64,000 nucleotides of DNA from Streptomyces sp. cf386 (GTDB taxonomy: Bacteria > Actinomycetota > Actinomycetes > Streptomycetales > Streptomycetaceae): NCBI RefSeq assembly GCF_900103585.1, contig NZ_FNHV01000010.1, forward strand, positions 1 to 64,000. Reading direction: 5' to 3'. Positions 26,187 through 35,319 of this stretch are shown here, piece by piece. The notes beneath the pieces are model-generated. The model saw only the letters and a list, made by a program, of their open reading frames with translations, ran no database searches and was not told the origin of the DNA. The stretch's first letter is position 1. Every line of letters starts with the position of its first letter. A program made the position numbers and the translations under genes.

Positions 26187-27230
26187 ATGGGCGAGTTGGG
26201 CGAGTTGAGTGAGCCGGGCGAGTGGGGCACGGCCGTGCGGGACGGCGCGTTCATCGAACTCGACGGCGTCGAGAAGGTCTTCGACGTACGCAAGAAGACC
26301 GGCTTCCTGAAGCGGGAGCGGCGGCAGGTGCGGGCCGTCGACTCGATCTCCTTCACCGTGGCGCGCGGCGAGATGGTGGGCTACATCGGCCCGAACGGCG
26401 CAGGCAAGTCGACGACGATCAAGATGCTGACGGGGATCCTGACCCCGAGCGGCGGGCGGCTGCGCGTCGCCGGCATCGACCCGTCCCGCGAGCGCAGGCA
26501 GCTCGCGCATCGCATCGGGGTGGTGTTCGGGCAGCGTACGACGCTGTGGTGGGACCTGCCGCTGATCGACTCGTACAAGCTGATGCACCGCATGTACCGC
26601 ATCCCGGACGGCCGTTACCGCGAGAACCTCGACCGGCTGGTCGAACTCCTCGACCTGGCCGCCCTGTTGGACGTCCCCGTGCGCCAGCTCTCGCTGGGCC
26701 AGCGGATGCGCGGCGACATCGCGGCGGCCCTGCTGCACGATCCCGAGGTGCTGTACCTGGACGAGCCGACGATCGGGCTCGACGTGATCTCGAAGGCGAA
26801 GGTCAGGGAGTTCCTGCGGGAGGTGAACACCGAGCGCGGCACGACGGTGCTGCTGACCACGCACGACCTCCAGGACATCGAGCAGCTGTGCTCGCGGGTG
26901 ATGGTCATCGACCACGGGCGGATGATGTACGACGGTCCGCTCGCCGGGCTGCACGAGGTGGGGGAGAGCGAGCGCACCCTCGTGGTCGACCTGGAGCGGG
27001 AGCTGCCGCCGATCGAGGTGGCGCCCGCGCGCGTGGTGAAGGTGGAGGGGCCGCGGCAGTGGCTGGCGTTTCCGGCGGCCGAGTCGGCGGCGGTGCTGGT
27101 GGCGCGGATCGCGGCGGAGTATCCGCTGGTGGATCTGTCGGTGCGGGAGCCGGACATCGAGGCGGTGATCGCGAAGATGTACGCGGAGCAGGCCGAGCAG
27201 GCTGACGGGGCCGGGCGGGCGGTCTCGTAG
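26187..27230 (+). CDS. ABC transporter ATP-binding protein
   Basis: A 347-residue ATPase powering the two upstream permeases. Walker A is GPNGAGKST (residues 68-76), the signature is LSLGQRMRGDIA, Walker B is VLYLDEPTIGLD, and LLTTHDLQDIEQL holds the switch histidine. The 30-residue start is repetitive and acidic (GELGELSEPGEWG). The C-terminal 80 residues form the small regulatory-like domain usual in exporters of this class (SVREPDIEAVIAKMYAEQ). The start is ATG 26187, preceded by GGGGAG. The frame remains open far upstream but overlaps the permease there. Confidence 0.93.
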   Translation: MGELGELSEPGEWGTAVRDGAFIELDGVEKVFDVRKKTGFLKRERRQVRAVDSISFTVARGEMVGYIGPNGAGKSTTIKMLTGILTPSGGRLRVAGIDPSRERRQLAHRIGVVFGQRTTLWWDLPLIDSYKLMHRMYRIPDGRYRENLDRLVELLDLAALLDVPVRQLSLGQRMRGDIAAALLHDPEVLYLDEPTIGLDVISKAKVREFLREVNTERGTTVLLTTHDLQDIEQLCSRVMVIDHGRMMYDGPLAGLHEVGESERTLVVDLERELPPIEVAPARVVKVEGPRQWLAFPAAESAAVLVARIAAEYPLVDLSVREPDIEAVIAKMYAEQAEQADGAGRAVS

Positions 27231-27263
27231 CCCCGGGGCGGGGTTGCTCGTAGGCTGCTCTAC

Positions 27264-28076
27264 ATGAGCGACGATGCCCCGGAGCTGCGTGCGTCCGACG
27301 CCGATCGTGAACGAGTCGCCGAGGTCCTGCGGGACGCCCTCGCGGAGGGGCGGCTCGACATGGAGGAGTTCGAGGAACGGCTGGAGGCGACGTACAAGGC
27401 GCGTACGTACGGCGATCTGGCGCCGATCACCCGGGATCTGCCCGTCGGTGAGGTGGCCGTCCCCAAGGTCGACATGGTCAAGAAGTCCGGGATCGCGGAC
27501 GGCAGTTGGACCGGGCGGATCGTCGGCGGTGAGGGTTCGTCGACCTGGGGTGTCGCCGTGATGTCGGGGTTCCAGCGCAAGGGGCGCTGGACGGTGCCGA
27601 GGCGGTTCACCGCCGTCGCCTTCATGGGGGGCGGCGAGATCGATCTGCGGGACGCGAACTTCGCCGACCGGGAGGTCGTGATCAACTGCGTCGCGATCAT
27701 GGGCGGCGTGGAGGTGATCGTGCCGCCGGGGGTCGAAGTGGTGATGCGCGGGATCGGGGTCATGGGGGGCTTCGATCACCTTGAGGAGAGCGAGCTGGGG
27801 GAACCCGGGGCACCTCGGGTGATCGTCACCGGGTTCGCCTTCTGGGGCGGTGTCTCGGTCGAGCGGAAGCTGACGCGGACCCAGCGGCAGGAGCTTCGGG
27901 AGGAGCGGCGGCGGGAGAAGCTGGAGCGCAGGGCCGAGCGGCGGGAGCTTCGGGGTTCGGTGCGGGATGAGCAGTACGAGGCGCATCGCAGGATGCTCGA
28001 TGAGCATCGGGACATGGGGCGCCATGGGCGTGACGAGCGGGGGCAGCGGCGGTCCCGGGAGCGGGACGAGGACTGA
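27264..28076 (+). CDS. DUF1707 protein with LiaF-like C-terminal part
   Basis: A 270-residue protein. Residues 8-60 are the actinobacterial DUF1707/SHOCT-like motif (LRASDADRERVAEVLRDALAEGRLDMEEFEERLEA, kept here in parts), found at the N-terminus of many membrane-associated proteins. Residues 110-200 hold alternating strands with repeated MGGxxV units (AFMGGGEIDLRD, AIMGGVEVIVPPGVEV, VMGGFDHL), as in the LiaF/YvqF beta-solenoid involved in envelope-stress sensing. The last 70 residues are very rich in Arg and Glu and probably helical. No membrane helix is evident. Function is inferred only by analogy. Confidence 0.82.
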   Translation: MSDDAPELRASDADRERVAEVLRDALAEGRLDMEEFEERLEATYKARTYGDLAPITRDLPVGEVAVPKVDMVKKSGIADGSWTGRIVGGEGSSTWGVAVMSGFQRKGRWTVPRRFTAVAFMGGGEIDLRDANFADREVVINCVAIMGGVEVIVPPGVEVVMRGIGVMGGFDHLEESELGEPGAPRVIVTGFAFWGGVSVERKLTRTQRQELREERRREKLERRAERRELRGSVRDEQYEAHRRMLDEHRDMGRHGRDERGQRRSRERDED

Positions 28077-28136
28077 ACGGCCGGGCCGGGGCCGCCCCCC
28101 AGCCGCGATTGACCCCTACGGCTGTGCCCTTGCCCC

Positions 28137-29474
28137 CTACAGCTCCGCCGGTGCCGCCCCCTTCAGGTCCTGGAGGCTGAAGGACTCCGCCATCTCCTCG
28201 TAGCCCTTGTCGCTCGGGTGGAGGTGGTCGCCCGAGTCGTAGTCGGGGCGGAACTTGCGGGGGTTGTAGGGGTCGCGCACGGCCTTGTCGAAGTCGGCGA
28301 CCGCGTCGAAGACCCTGCCCGAGCGGATCTCGGCGTTGATCTGCTGGCGGACGTTCTCGCGGGCGTCGGTGTAGCCGCGGTGGCCCTGGAAGGGCATCAG
28401 GGTCGCGCCGATGACCTTCAGGCCGCGGGCGTGGGCCTGGCGGACCAGGGTGCGCAGGCCGTCGAGGATGTGGTCGGGGTCGGCGAGGTTCGGGTTGCGC
28501 AGGATGTCGTTGACGCCGAGGTCGATGACGACGACCTTGACGTTCGTACGGGAGAGCACGTCGCGGTGGAAGCGGCCGACGCCGGCCTGGTTGTCCGCGG
28601 GGCGCCCGGAGCCGCTGGCGAGGATCTGGTTGCCGCTGATGCCCTGGTTGACGACGCTGTAGCGCGGCACGTCCGCACCGGTGGCGACCGCCTCGCGCAG
28701 CCGGCGCGACAGGACGTCCGTCCAGCGGCGGTTGGCGTTCGCGGTGGATGTGATGCCGTCGGTCAGCGAGTCGCCGAAGACCACGACGGTGCCGTCGGAC
28801 TCGTTGCTGAGCACGTCCACCGCGGTCAGGTACCGCCAGGACTCGACCTGCCCGGTGTACGCCACGCCGGTCGCGTCCTCGGTGAGGTCGCCCTCGGCGA
28901 CGTAGCTGGTCTGGCGCGCGTGGGGGTGGAAGGTCACCGGGCCGGACGGTGTGGGGGAGTAGGTGGTGACCAGGACGTCGGTGTCCGCCTGGATCGCGAG
29001 GCGCACGGAGTCGCTCAGCACCTGCTGCCCCGGCGGGACGACGACCGTGGTGTTGCCGCCGAAGGTGAGCCGCCGCATGGTGTCCGTGAGGGCGGCCGCG
29101 GTCCCGGCACCGGCGGCCACGGCGATCGACGCGTGCGTGATCGTCAGCGCCGACTGGCCGTACAGGTTGGACAGCGTGATGCGGGCACTCGTACCGCCGA
29201 CACTCGTGTGCACGACGTTGCGTACCGAGCGGCCCACCAGACCCTCGACCTCGGTGCCGGGCTCGGCGCCGACCGGGGAGGCGGACCAGGCGCCGACCCA
29301 GATGCCGGTGGAGGCCGGGGCGACGGGGCCTCGCTGGCTGCCTTCCCTGGTGGGGGCGCTCCTGGCGGTCGTGGTTCCGTCGTAGGAGGCGACTCCGACA
29401 TATATGGCGACCGAGACCGCCACAATCAGTGCGATGACCCCCGAAAGCAGGGCATAACCGTTTCGCCTGGTCAT
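28137..29474 (-). CDS. Secreted SGNH/GDSL hydrolase
   Basis: A 445-residue exported esterase/lipase-like enzyme. An N-terminal hydrophobic helix (about residues 10-30) acts as signal or anchor. A beta-rich N-terminal domain precedes the SGNH hydrolase: block I VVFGDSLTDGI (nucleophile Ser), block II GISGNQIL, block III IDLGVNDIL and block V DHLHPSDKGY with the Asp-x-x-His pair. All catalytic positions are present, so activity is likely. Substrate (lipid, ester or acetylated glycan) cannot be inferred. The start is ATG 29474. Confidence 0.9.
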   Translation of the reverse strand: MTRRNGYALLSGVIALIVAVSVAIYVGVASYDGTTTARSAPTREGSQRGPVAPASTGIWVGAWSASPVGAEPGTEVEGLVGRSVRNVVHTSVGGTSARITLSNLYGQSALTITHASIAVAAGAGTAAALTDTMRRLTFGGNTTVVVPPGQQVLSDSVRLAIQADTDVLVTTYSPTPSGPVTFHPHARQTSYVAEGDLTEDATGVAYTGQVESWRYLTAVDVLSNESDGTVVVFGDSLTDGITSTANANRRWTDVLSRRLREAVATGADVPRYSVVNQGISGNQILASGSGRPADNQAGVGRFHRDVLSRTNVKVVVIDLGVNDILRNPNLADPDHILDGLRTLVRQAHARGLKVIGATLMPFQGHRGYTDARENVRQQINAEIRSGRVFDAVADFDKAVRDPYNPRKFRPDYDSGDHLHPSDKGYEEMAESFSLQDLKGAAPAEL

Positions 29475-29672
29475 GCGGTGCGTGTCTCCTCGGGCGGATG
29501 GGAGCCCGAGGCTCCGATGTGATCACCTCATGATGCGTCATAAGGCAGAGGGGAGTTGCACGGACCCCCCATTGGGCCGCCGGAGTTCATCCGGAGTTCG
29601 CCATCGACCTCCCCCCACCGGACAGACGCCGGGAACTCTTGATTCGTTCCAGGAGTCGGTCAGGTAGGGACA

Positions 29673-31073
29673 ATGAGTGCGGGGGATCCTGGACGGGTGG
29701 AGCGGATGGAACGTACGAATCCGGATGAAACGGGAACGCCTGACGTAGAGCAGCATGCCCGGACGGATGCCGCCGATAACCGACGCGTCCCCGCATCGGC
29801 CGTACGCGCGATGACGACGTTCACCGCGGCCGACGAGGAGAAGCAGCGCGGCGTACGGCAGATGAAGATCACCGCGACCGGGATGCTGCTGCTCGTGGCG
29901 CTGATCTACGTCCTCGCCAAATGGGCGTCGAACGAGGGCGCCGGAGCCTGGGCGGGCTATGTCGCCGCGGCCGCCGAGGCCGGCATGGTCGGCGCGCTCG
30001 CCGACTGGTTCGCGGTCACGGCCCTGTTCCGCCATCCGCTGGGCATCCCCATCCCGCACACCGCGATCATCCCGAACAAGAAGGACCAGCTGGGGGTCTC
30101 GCTGGGGGAGTTCGTCGGCGAGAACTTCCTCTCCGAGGACGTCGTCCGGCAGCGGCTGCGCGCCGTCGGCATCGGCAGCCGGCTGGGCGCCTGGTTGGCG
30201 GAACCGGCGCACGCCGACCGGGTGACGGCCGAGCTGGCGACGGCGCTCAGAGGCGCCCTGACGGTGCTGCGCGACACCGACGTCCAGGCGGTGGTCGGCG
30301 AGGCGATCACCCGGCGGGCCGACGCCCGGGAGATCGCGCCCGGCATAGGCAAGATGCTGGAGGGGATCGTCGCCGACGGCGGGCACAAGCGGGCCGTCGA
30401 CCTGATCGTGGCGAAGGCGCACGACTGGCTGATCCTGCACGACGACGAGATCATGGGCGCGGTTCAGGGCGGCGCGCCCGGCTGGACGCCGAAGTTCGTC
30501 GACCGGAAGGTCGGCGAGCGGGTCTACAAGGAGCTGGTCCGCTTCTGCGTCGAGATGCGCGACATGCCCTCCCACCCCGCCCGCGGCGCCCTCGACCGGT
30601 TCCTCATCGACTTCGCCTCCGACCTGCAGTCCGACACCGACACCCGCGCGCGCGTGGAACGGCTCAAGGGCGAGGTGCTGGCCCGGGGCGAGGTGCAGGA
30701 CCTGATCGCGTCCGCCTGGACGGCCGTCCGCGCCATGATCGTGTCGGCGGCCGAGGACGAGCGCAGCGAGCTGCGCCTGCGGGTGCGGGCCTCGCTGCTG
30801 TCCCTGGGCGCCCGCATGGCCGCCGAGCCCTCGATGCAGAACAAGGTGGACCGCTGGGTCGAGGACGCCGCGGTGCACGTCGTGACGACGTACCGCAAGG
30901 AGATCACCTCCCTGATCACCGACACCGTGGCGAGCTGGGACGCCGAGCACACGACGAAGAAGATCGAGGCGCACATCGGGCGTGACCTGCAGTTCATCCG
31001 GATCAACGGCACGGTGGTGGGGTCGTTGGCCGGGTTGGTGATCTATACGGTGTCGCGGGCGCTGGGCGCGTAG
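29673..31073 (+). CDS. DUF445 family membrane protein
   Basis: A 466-residue DUF445 (YheB/YtxF-like) protein. A hydrophobic segment lies near residues 68-85, then the family-defining AAEAGMVGALADWFAVTALFRHPLGIPIPHTAIIPNKK block. A long helical middle follows, rich in charged residues and likely coiled coil. The protein ends in a second hydrophobic segment (VVGSLAGLVIYTVSRAL). DUF445 members are envelope-associated; the molecular role is not known. The start is ATG 29673, preceded by AGGTAGGG; ATG 29706 is an alternative. Confidence 0.88.
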   Translation: MSAGDPGRVERMERTNPDETGTPDVEQHARTDAADNRRVPASAVRAMTTFTAADEEKQRGVRQMKITATGMLLLVALIYVLAKWASNEGAGAWAGYVAAAAEAGMVGALADWFAVTALFRHPLGIPIPHTAIIPNKKDQLGVSLGEFVGENFLSEDVVRQRLRAVGIGSRLGAWLAEPAHADRVTAELATALRGALTVLRDTDVQAVVGEAITRRADAREIAPGIGKMLEGIVADGGHKRAVDLIVAKAHDWLILHDDEIMGAVQGGAPGWTPKFVDRKVGERVYKELVRFCVEMRDMPSHPARGALDRFLIDFASDLQSDTDTRARVERLKGEVLARGEVQDLIASAWTAVRAMIVSAAEDERSELRLRVRASLLSLGARMAAEPSMQNKVDRWVEDAAVHVVTTYRKEITSLITDTVASWDAEHTTKKIEAHIGRDLQFIRINGTVVGSLAGLVIYTVSRALGA

Positions 31074-31111
31074 GCGCTCCGCTGGTTGGGCCGTGGTGGG
31101 TTGTGGGTTGT

Positions 31112-31182
31112 CTGCGGCTGCGTTGTGGCTGGTCGCGCCCGCGCGGCGGAGCCGCATATCGACACGGCCCCGCGCCCCTGAG
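31112..31182. repeat. Dispersed intergenic repeat, copy B
   Basis: The second copy of the element at 6006-6076, in opposite orientation. The core 31121-31162 is identical over 42 bases. It again lies in a convergent gap between genes, here between the DUF445 gene and the alginate-lyase-like gene. Confidence 0.75.
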
Positions 31183-31243
31183 GGCGCGGCCGGACCGCAG
31201 CCGAATTCGCCAGGGACGCTTGGCCGGCCGGAGCCCTGTGGGG

Positions 31244-31281
31244 CCGGTCCCGGCTCTCCTCGTGGTGAGAGCCGGGACCGG
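31244..31281. terminator. Bidirectional terminator
   Basis: A perfect 15-bp stem CCGGTCCCGGCTCTC/GAGAGCCGGGACCGG with an eight-base loop. It sits between two convergent genes, 20 bases from the stop of the alginate-lyase-like gene, and probably ends transcription from both sides. Confidence 0.85.
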
Positions 31282-31301
31282 AGATCGCGCCTGCGCGGCC
31301 C

Positions 31302-32777
31302 TTACTGCGCCTCGCGCCGGGCACGGTCGCGGCGGCGCAGTAGCAGGAGGCCGCCTGCGAGGGCGGTGATGCCGGTGGCGGCGGTCCAGGCGACGGTCTC
31401 GTTGGAGCCGGTGGCGGCGAGGTCGCCGGAGGAGGCGGACGCGGAGGGGGCGGCCGTGGTCCCCGTCTGCGGTCGCGGGTCCGACCCGGCGCCGGCCGAC
31501 GCAGCTGCCGATGCCGACGGGGACGGGCTCGACGCACTCCCCGTGCCCCCGCCCCCCTGCGCCTTGTCCCGCGTGAACGCCAGCGTGCCGAAGCCGAGTT
31601 GGTCGAAGCCGCCGCTGTTGGGGCCGTAGTCCCCGCCGCCGCCCTCCGGCCCGGACTTCGCGGCGATCTGCGTGAGGTACGACGCCGACAGGCCCCGGCG
31701 CTTGGTGTAGTGGTTGGCGATCATCGCCCAGATGGGGCGGGTCATCGCCGGGTCCACAGGAGCGGCCTCGGTCACGGTCTCCGAGCCCGACCAGCCGTTG
31801 ATCGCGCCCTTCCTGCGGGTGTTGTCGGTGAACGGCACGTCCCCGCCCATGGCCCACTTGGCGACGTATTGGGCGCCCTTGAGGAAGCGGCTGTCGTCGT
31901 AGCCGTACAGGTCGATGCCCTGGTTCCAGGCCATCTCGCAGAAGGTGCCCATCAGGCCGACGCCGAGGAGAGCGTGCCCCTGGTCGCGGCCGGCCTCCAG
32001 CCACTCGGCGAGTCCGTCGTCGTGCACGACGGGGATGGCGTTCTTGATGGAGCCGAGGCCCTCGCCGTGCTTGAAGTAGTCGACGGCGCGGGTGACCTGG
32101 GCCTTGTCGTCGCAGAGGATGCCGGTCGCGAGGACGCAGCACATGTTCGCCAGGTCCCAGTTGGTCCAGTAGTTGCTGACGACGGCGCCGTTGTGCCTGA
32201 CCAGGAAGTCGTCGCTGAGCGGCGCGAAGACCTTGGTCAGCATCTCCTGGAACCGGCCGAGCTCGAAGTCGGGGTGGTCGCGGACGAGCTCGGCGGCGTT
32301 GGCGAACTGGTAGCCGTACAGGCCGGAGGCCAGGAAGCGGTCGGCGTTGCCGCCGAGGCCGGTCAGCTTGGCCGACCAGGCGTTGAGGATCGCCACGGCG
32401 GTGTCGAGATGCGCGCCGTCACCGCTGACGTGGCCGCGCAGGGCGTTCTGGTAGGCGGCGTGGATGTCGTTGTAGAGGGTCACGTAGTTCTGGCCGGCGC
32501 CGCCCCGGATCACGGTCGCCTGCGGGTTGGCCGTCCAGCCGCTCTGCGCGTGCCGGTTGGCGGTCAGCCTGGCGAACCCGGCCGTGTAGGGGGCGGCGCC
32601 CGCCTTCACCTTGGCGGCCATACGGCCGAGGTCGGCGCCGGTGTGCAGGAGGCCGGGGTGCGCATAGGCGCCGGCGGCGACGGCGGGGGTGGGCAGCACG
32701 GCCGTACCGATACCGACGGCTCCGGCTGCCGCGCCCGCGGCCTTGAGCATGCTCCGGCGGCTGATCTGTCGTGTCAC
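31302..32777 (-). CDS. Tat-exported alginate-lyase-like protein with LAxTG anchor
   Basis: A 491-residue surface enzyme. The start GTG 32777 gives a twin-arginine signal (VTRQISRRSMLKAAGAA), so Tat export is expected. The catalytic region (about residues 40-390) resembles the all-helical alginate lyase superfamily (PL5-like, with the GLYGYQFANAAELVRDHPDF and YWTNWDLANMCCVLATGILC segments). A Ser/Ala/Pro-rich linker follows, then the sorting signal LAATGSNE, a hydrophobic helix and a basic tail RRRDRARREAQ. LAxTG is the class E sortase motif; a class E sortase is encoded at 55579. The substrate is a uronic-acid or other acidic glycan by family inference only. Confidence 0.88.
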   Translation of the reverse strand: MTRQISRRSMLKAAGAAAGAVGIGTAVLPTPAVAAGAYAHPGLLHTGADLGRMAAKVKAGAAPYTAGFARLTANRHAQSGWTANPQATVIRGGAGQNYVTLYNDIHAAYQNALRGHVSGDGAHLDTAVAILNAWSAKLTGLGGNADRFLASGLYGYQFANAAELVRDHPDFELGRFQEMLTKVFAPLSDDFLVRHNGAVVSNYWTNWDLANMCCVLATGILCDDKAQVTRAVDYFKHGEGLGSIKNAIPVVHDDGLAEWLEAGRDQGHALLGVGLMGTFCEMAWNQGIDLYGYDDSRFLKGAQYVAKWAMGGDVPFTDNTRRKGAINGWSGSETVTEAAPVDPAMTRPIWAMIANHYTKRRGLSASYLTQIAAKSGPEGGGGDYGPNSGGFDQLGFGTLAFTRDKAQGGGGTGSASSPSPSASAAASAGAGSDPRPQTGTTAAPSASASSGDLAATGSNETVAWTAATGITALAGGLLLLRRRDRARREAQ

Positions 32778-32860
32778 GTCGTCAATTCCTCGCGTGCCTG
32801 CGGCTGGGGACGGTGAGGAGACGGGGGAAGACTGCGGGGGATAACAGAAACTCCGGACGC

Positions 32861-32920
32861 CGATCACAGAGAACCGACGCCGACCACAGAGAACCGACAC
32901 CGACCACAGAGAACCGACGC
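32861..32920. repeat. Three tandem 20-base repeats
   Basis: Three head-to-tail copies of CGA(T/C)CACAGAGAACCGAC(G/A)C, with period exactly 20 and only two variable positions. A partial copy (CCGGACGC) precedes and CGATGAGG follows. The array lies in the 162-base divergent gap between the alginate-lyase-like gene and the VOC gene. Confidence 0.85.
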
Positions 32921-32939
32921 CGATGAGGAGCCGTATCCG

Positions 32940-33329
32940 ATGACCATCCGCAGGATCGTCCCCAACATCCAGGTCCAGTCAGCAGGGCAGATGGCGACGA
33001 GCCGCGACTTCTACGGCCTCCTCGGCTTCGAGGAGGTCATGACTCTGTTTTCTGGGGGAGACCCCCAGACCCCCGAGGGCTGGGTGACGACCATGGCGTC
33101 CCCCGCCAACCCCACGGCCCAGATCAGCTTCTTCACGGAGGAACGCACCGCCCCCGTCGTCTCCGACCTGAGCGTGGAGGTCGAGGACGTCGACGCGGTG
33201 TACGCGCGCGTGCTGGCGTCGGGCGCGGAGGTGGTCCGGGAGATCCAGGACGAGGAGTGGGGCGTACGGCGGTTCTTCGTACAGGATCCGAACGGGCGGG
33301 TGGTGAACGTGCTGAGCCACCGGTCGTAG
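32940..33329 (+). CDS. VOC family protein (glyoxalase/dioxygenase fold)
   Basis: A 129-residue vicinal oxygen chelate protein built of paired beta-alpha-beta-beta-beta units. The N-terminal half has IVPNIQVQ and RDFYGLLGFEEVM, the C-terminal half DLSVEVEDVDAVYARVLASGAEVVREIQDEEWGVRRFFVQDPNGRVVNV, kept here in overview. The usual metal-binding His at the start of strand 1 is replaced (VPNIQV) while the terminal Glu is Asn-Val-like, so an active metal site is doubtful. It may be a binding or resistance-type protein. The ATG at 32940 follows GAGGAG. Confidence 0.85.
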   Translation: MTIRRIVPNIQVQSAGQMATSRDFYGLLGFEEVMTLFSGGDPQTPEGWVTTMASPANPTAQISFFTEERTAPVVSDLSVEVEDVDAVYARVLASGAEVVREIQDEEWGVRRFFVQDPNGRVVNVLSHRS

Positions 33330-33365
33330 CCGAGGCGGCCGGACCGGTGGCCCCTAGGGTCCAGG

Positions 33366-33668
33366 TCAAGCGCGCCGGTCAGCCACCGCCCACGATGCCA
33401 GGGCCACCGCCCCCGCGACCCCGAACACGGCGGGCCAGGCGCCCACCTTCTTGGCCAGCGGATGCGACCCGGCGAAGGCGCCGACATACGCGGCGGTCAA
33501 CGCCCCCGCGGCCTTGCCGCCCGCCTGCTGCCGCCACTGCTGCGCGGCCGCGGCCCCCGCTACGGCCAGCACGACCCCGCCGAGCTGCCGCTTCTTCGTC
33601 CAGCGAGCCACGCCGTACCCACCGACGAGCCCACCCGCCGCCACCGCCGCGCTGGGGATCCGCGCCAT
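33366..33668 (-). CDS. Hypothetical membrane protein (100 aa)
   Basis: A 100-residue Ala/Gly-rich protein with two or three weakly hydrophobic helices (about 7-20, 28-42 and 73-94) separated by basic loops (RWTKKRQL, QQWRQQAGGK). No domain is recognised. The start is ATG 33668. It is convergent with the VOC gene and precedes another membrane protein gene read in the same direction. Codon bias supports coding. Confidence 0.6.
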   Translation of the reverse strand: MARIPSAAVAAGGLVGGYGVARWTKKRQLGGVVLAVAGAAAAQQWRQQAGGKAAGALTAAYVGAFAGSHPLAKKVGAWPAVFGVAGAVALASWAVADRRA

Positions 33669-33710
33669 GTCTGCCTCCCACCACTACTGCCGATCCTTGG
33701 AGAACCGAGG

Positions 33711-34208
33711 CTAACCGGCCTCCCCCTTGCGCGACGCGGCCCGGGCCCGCAGCTCCGACGCGTACCCCGCGCCGATGGCACACCCGGCGCCGGCGAGCGC
33801 GAGGCCCACCACGCCGGGGTTGACGTACCCGGGCACGTCGCCGTTGTCGTAACTCCCGCCGTCGCTCGTCTCGCAGACGAATCCGAGAGGGACGTACGAG
33901 ACGGAGTGGCCGACGATCTCGATGCCCTGCTGATGCCGCTCCCACCAGCCCTGCGTACGGCAGGACTGCGGCGGTGACGAGTCGGCGCCGCCGTCCTCCG
34001 CCACCAGGACCGCGCCGCAGACGGCGAGCAGCCCCCATGCGTACAGTGCGCACGCCCCCGCACCCACGAAGGCGGCGAGGGCGCGCAGCCGGACGGGGGC
34101 GCTCGCGCGCCGGATGCCGTGGTCGGCCAGTGTGCTGCCGCCGTATCCGAACAGAGCCACCGCGACGATCACCGCGACGACGACGAACAGCAGGAGCAGC
34201 AGCAACAC
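33711..34208 (-). CDS. Hypothetical multi-pass membrane protein (165 aa)
   Basis: A 165-residue protein with three predicted membrane helices (about 2-22, 42-68 and 128-148). The loop between helices 2 and 3 holds several cysteines (GGADSSPPQSCRTQGWWERH, VCETSDGG), which would be extracytoplasmic and could form disulfides. No known family is recognised. The start is ATG 34208. The gene stands between the LLM oxidoreductase and the 100-residue protein, all on the reverse strand. Confidence 0.65.
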   Translation of the reverse strand: MLLLLLLFVVVAVIVAVALFGYGGSTLADHGIRRASAPVRLRALAAFVGAGACALYAWGLLAVCGAVLVAEDGGADSSPPQSCRTQGWWERHQQGIEIVGHSVSYVPLGFVCETSDGGSYDNGDVPGYVNPGVVGLALAGAGCAIGAGYASELRARAASRKGEAG

Positions 34209-34253
34209 GTGGCCTCCAGGGGCTGTTACGGGAAGGGCGCTACGGGAAGGGCG

Positions 34254-35138
34254 TCACATGAGCTCGCCCAGGCGGTCCACCTGGTCCGGGTCGAGGCCAT
34301 GGCAGTAGAGCATGACCTCGTCGGCGCCCAGGTCGGCGAACGCGGCAATCGCGGCGCGGATCTCGGCGGGGGAGGTCAGCAGGCCGGCCACCATCCGGTC
34401 GGCCATGCCGGTGAAGGCGTAGTAGGCGTGCATGCGGGCGCGCGCGTCGTCGAGCACGTCCTGCGGGCCGAGCGCGACGTTCACCTGGGCCACGAGGCGG
34501 GGTTCGCCGTCGCGGCCGTACTCCTTCCAGAAGCCTCGGACGGTGTCGAACAGGCCGCCCGCCCAGGAGGGCGGCGCGGCGGCGAGGAAGCCGTCGCCCC
34601 AGCGGGCGACGCGTTCGAGGGCGGCGGGCTTGAAGCCGCCGAACAGCACCTGAGGGCCACCTGGCCGGGCGGGCGCCGGACCGATCGGGCCGACACCGAT
34701 GCCGTCGCCGTCGCCGACACTGTCGTACGACTCGCCCCACCACAGCCGGCACATCAACGCCATCTGCTGGTCCAGGCGCCGGCCCCGGGTGCGCAGGTCG
34801 GTGCCCGCGGCGCGGTGGTCGTCGTCCCGGCCGCCGACGCCCAGGCCGAGGACGAGGCGGTTGCCGCCGGTCATCCGGTCGAGGGTGGCGGCCTGCTTGG
34901 CCAGCAGGGCGGTGTCGCGCAGCGGGGCGAGCAGCACCTCGGTCTGGACGCGGATGCGCGAGGTGGCGCCCGCCAGGACCGACAGGGCGACCAGCGGCTC
35001 GGGGTTGTCGTACACGAGCCGGTCGAGCAGACCGAGCGTGCTGAAGGGGCCGGCTTCGGCGCGCCGGGCCCAGGTGAGCAGGGTGGCCGGGTCGCCGATG
35101 GGCAGGCCGATGCCCACGTTCGTACCGACGTTGTTCAT
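34254..35138 (-). CDS. LLM class flavin-dependent oxidoreductase
   Basis: A 294-residue luciferase-like monooxygenase family protein with a TIM-barrel pattern. It starts NVGTNVGIGLPIGDPATLLTWAR, and continues with a typical RVQTEVLLAPLRDTALLAKQAATLDRMTGG segment and GLGVGGRDDD. It probably uses FMN or F420. The start is ATG 35138, with GGAGGCTCC directly upstream; the frame continues 18 codons further without support. No pathway neighbours identify the substrate. Confidence 0.9.
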   Translation of the reverse strand: MNNVGTNVGIGLPIGDPATLLTWARRAEAGPFSTLGLLDRLVYDNPEPLVALSVLAGATSRIRVQTEVLLAPLRDTALLAKQAATLDRMTGGNRLVLGLGVGGRDDDHRAAGTDLRTRGRRLDQQMALMCRLWWGESYDSVGDGDGIGVGPIGPAPARPGGPQVLFGGFKPAALERVARWGDGFLAAAPPSWAGGLFDTVRGFWKEYGRDGEPRLVAQVNVALGPQDVLDDARARMHAYYAFTGMADRMVAGLLTSPAEIRAAIAAFADLGADEVMLYCHGLDPDQVDRLGELM

Positions 35139-35319
35139 GGAGGAGCCTCCGGAATGAGGGGTCGACAAGGACAGCTGCCGCCCCTCCTGCACCTCAGTGA
35201 TCCCGATGGGCCTCAGTGAGGTGGGACGCTCCCGTTCTGCGGCGTGTTTCCGGGGGAACGTCTCTTCGAAGTCGGCTCACAGTAGGACGAGCCGACTTCG
35301 CGGGACAAACCATTTGCTC

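Noticed and set aside
26178..28025. A 615-codon reverse frame opposite the ABC ATPase and DUF1707 genes
   Set aside because: It crosses two well-supported genes and is rich in His/Pro/Arg without motifs.
32861..32920. Considered a CRISPR array
   Set aside because: The repeats are contiguous with no unique spacers and number only three, with no cas genes nearby.
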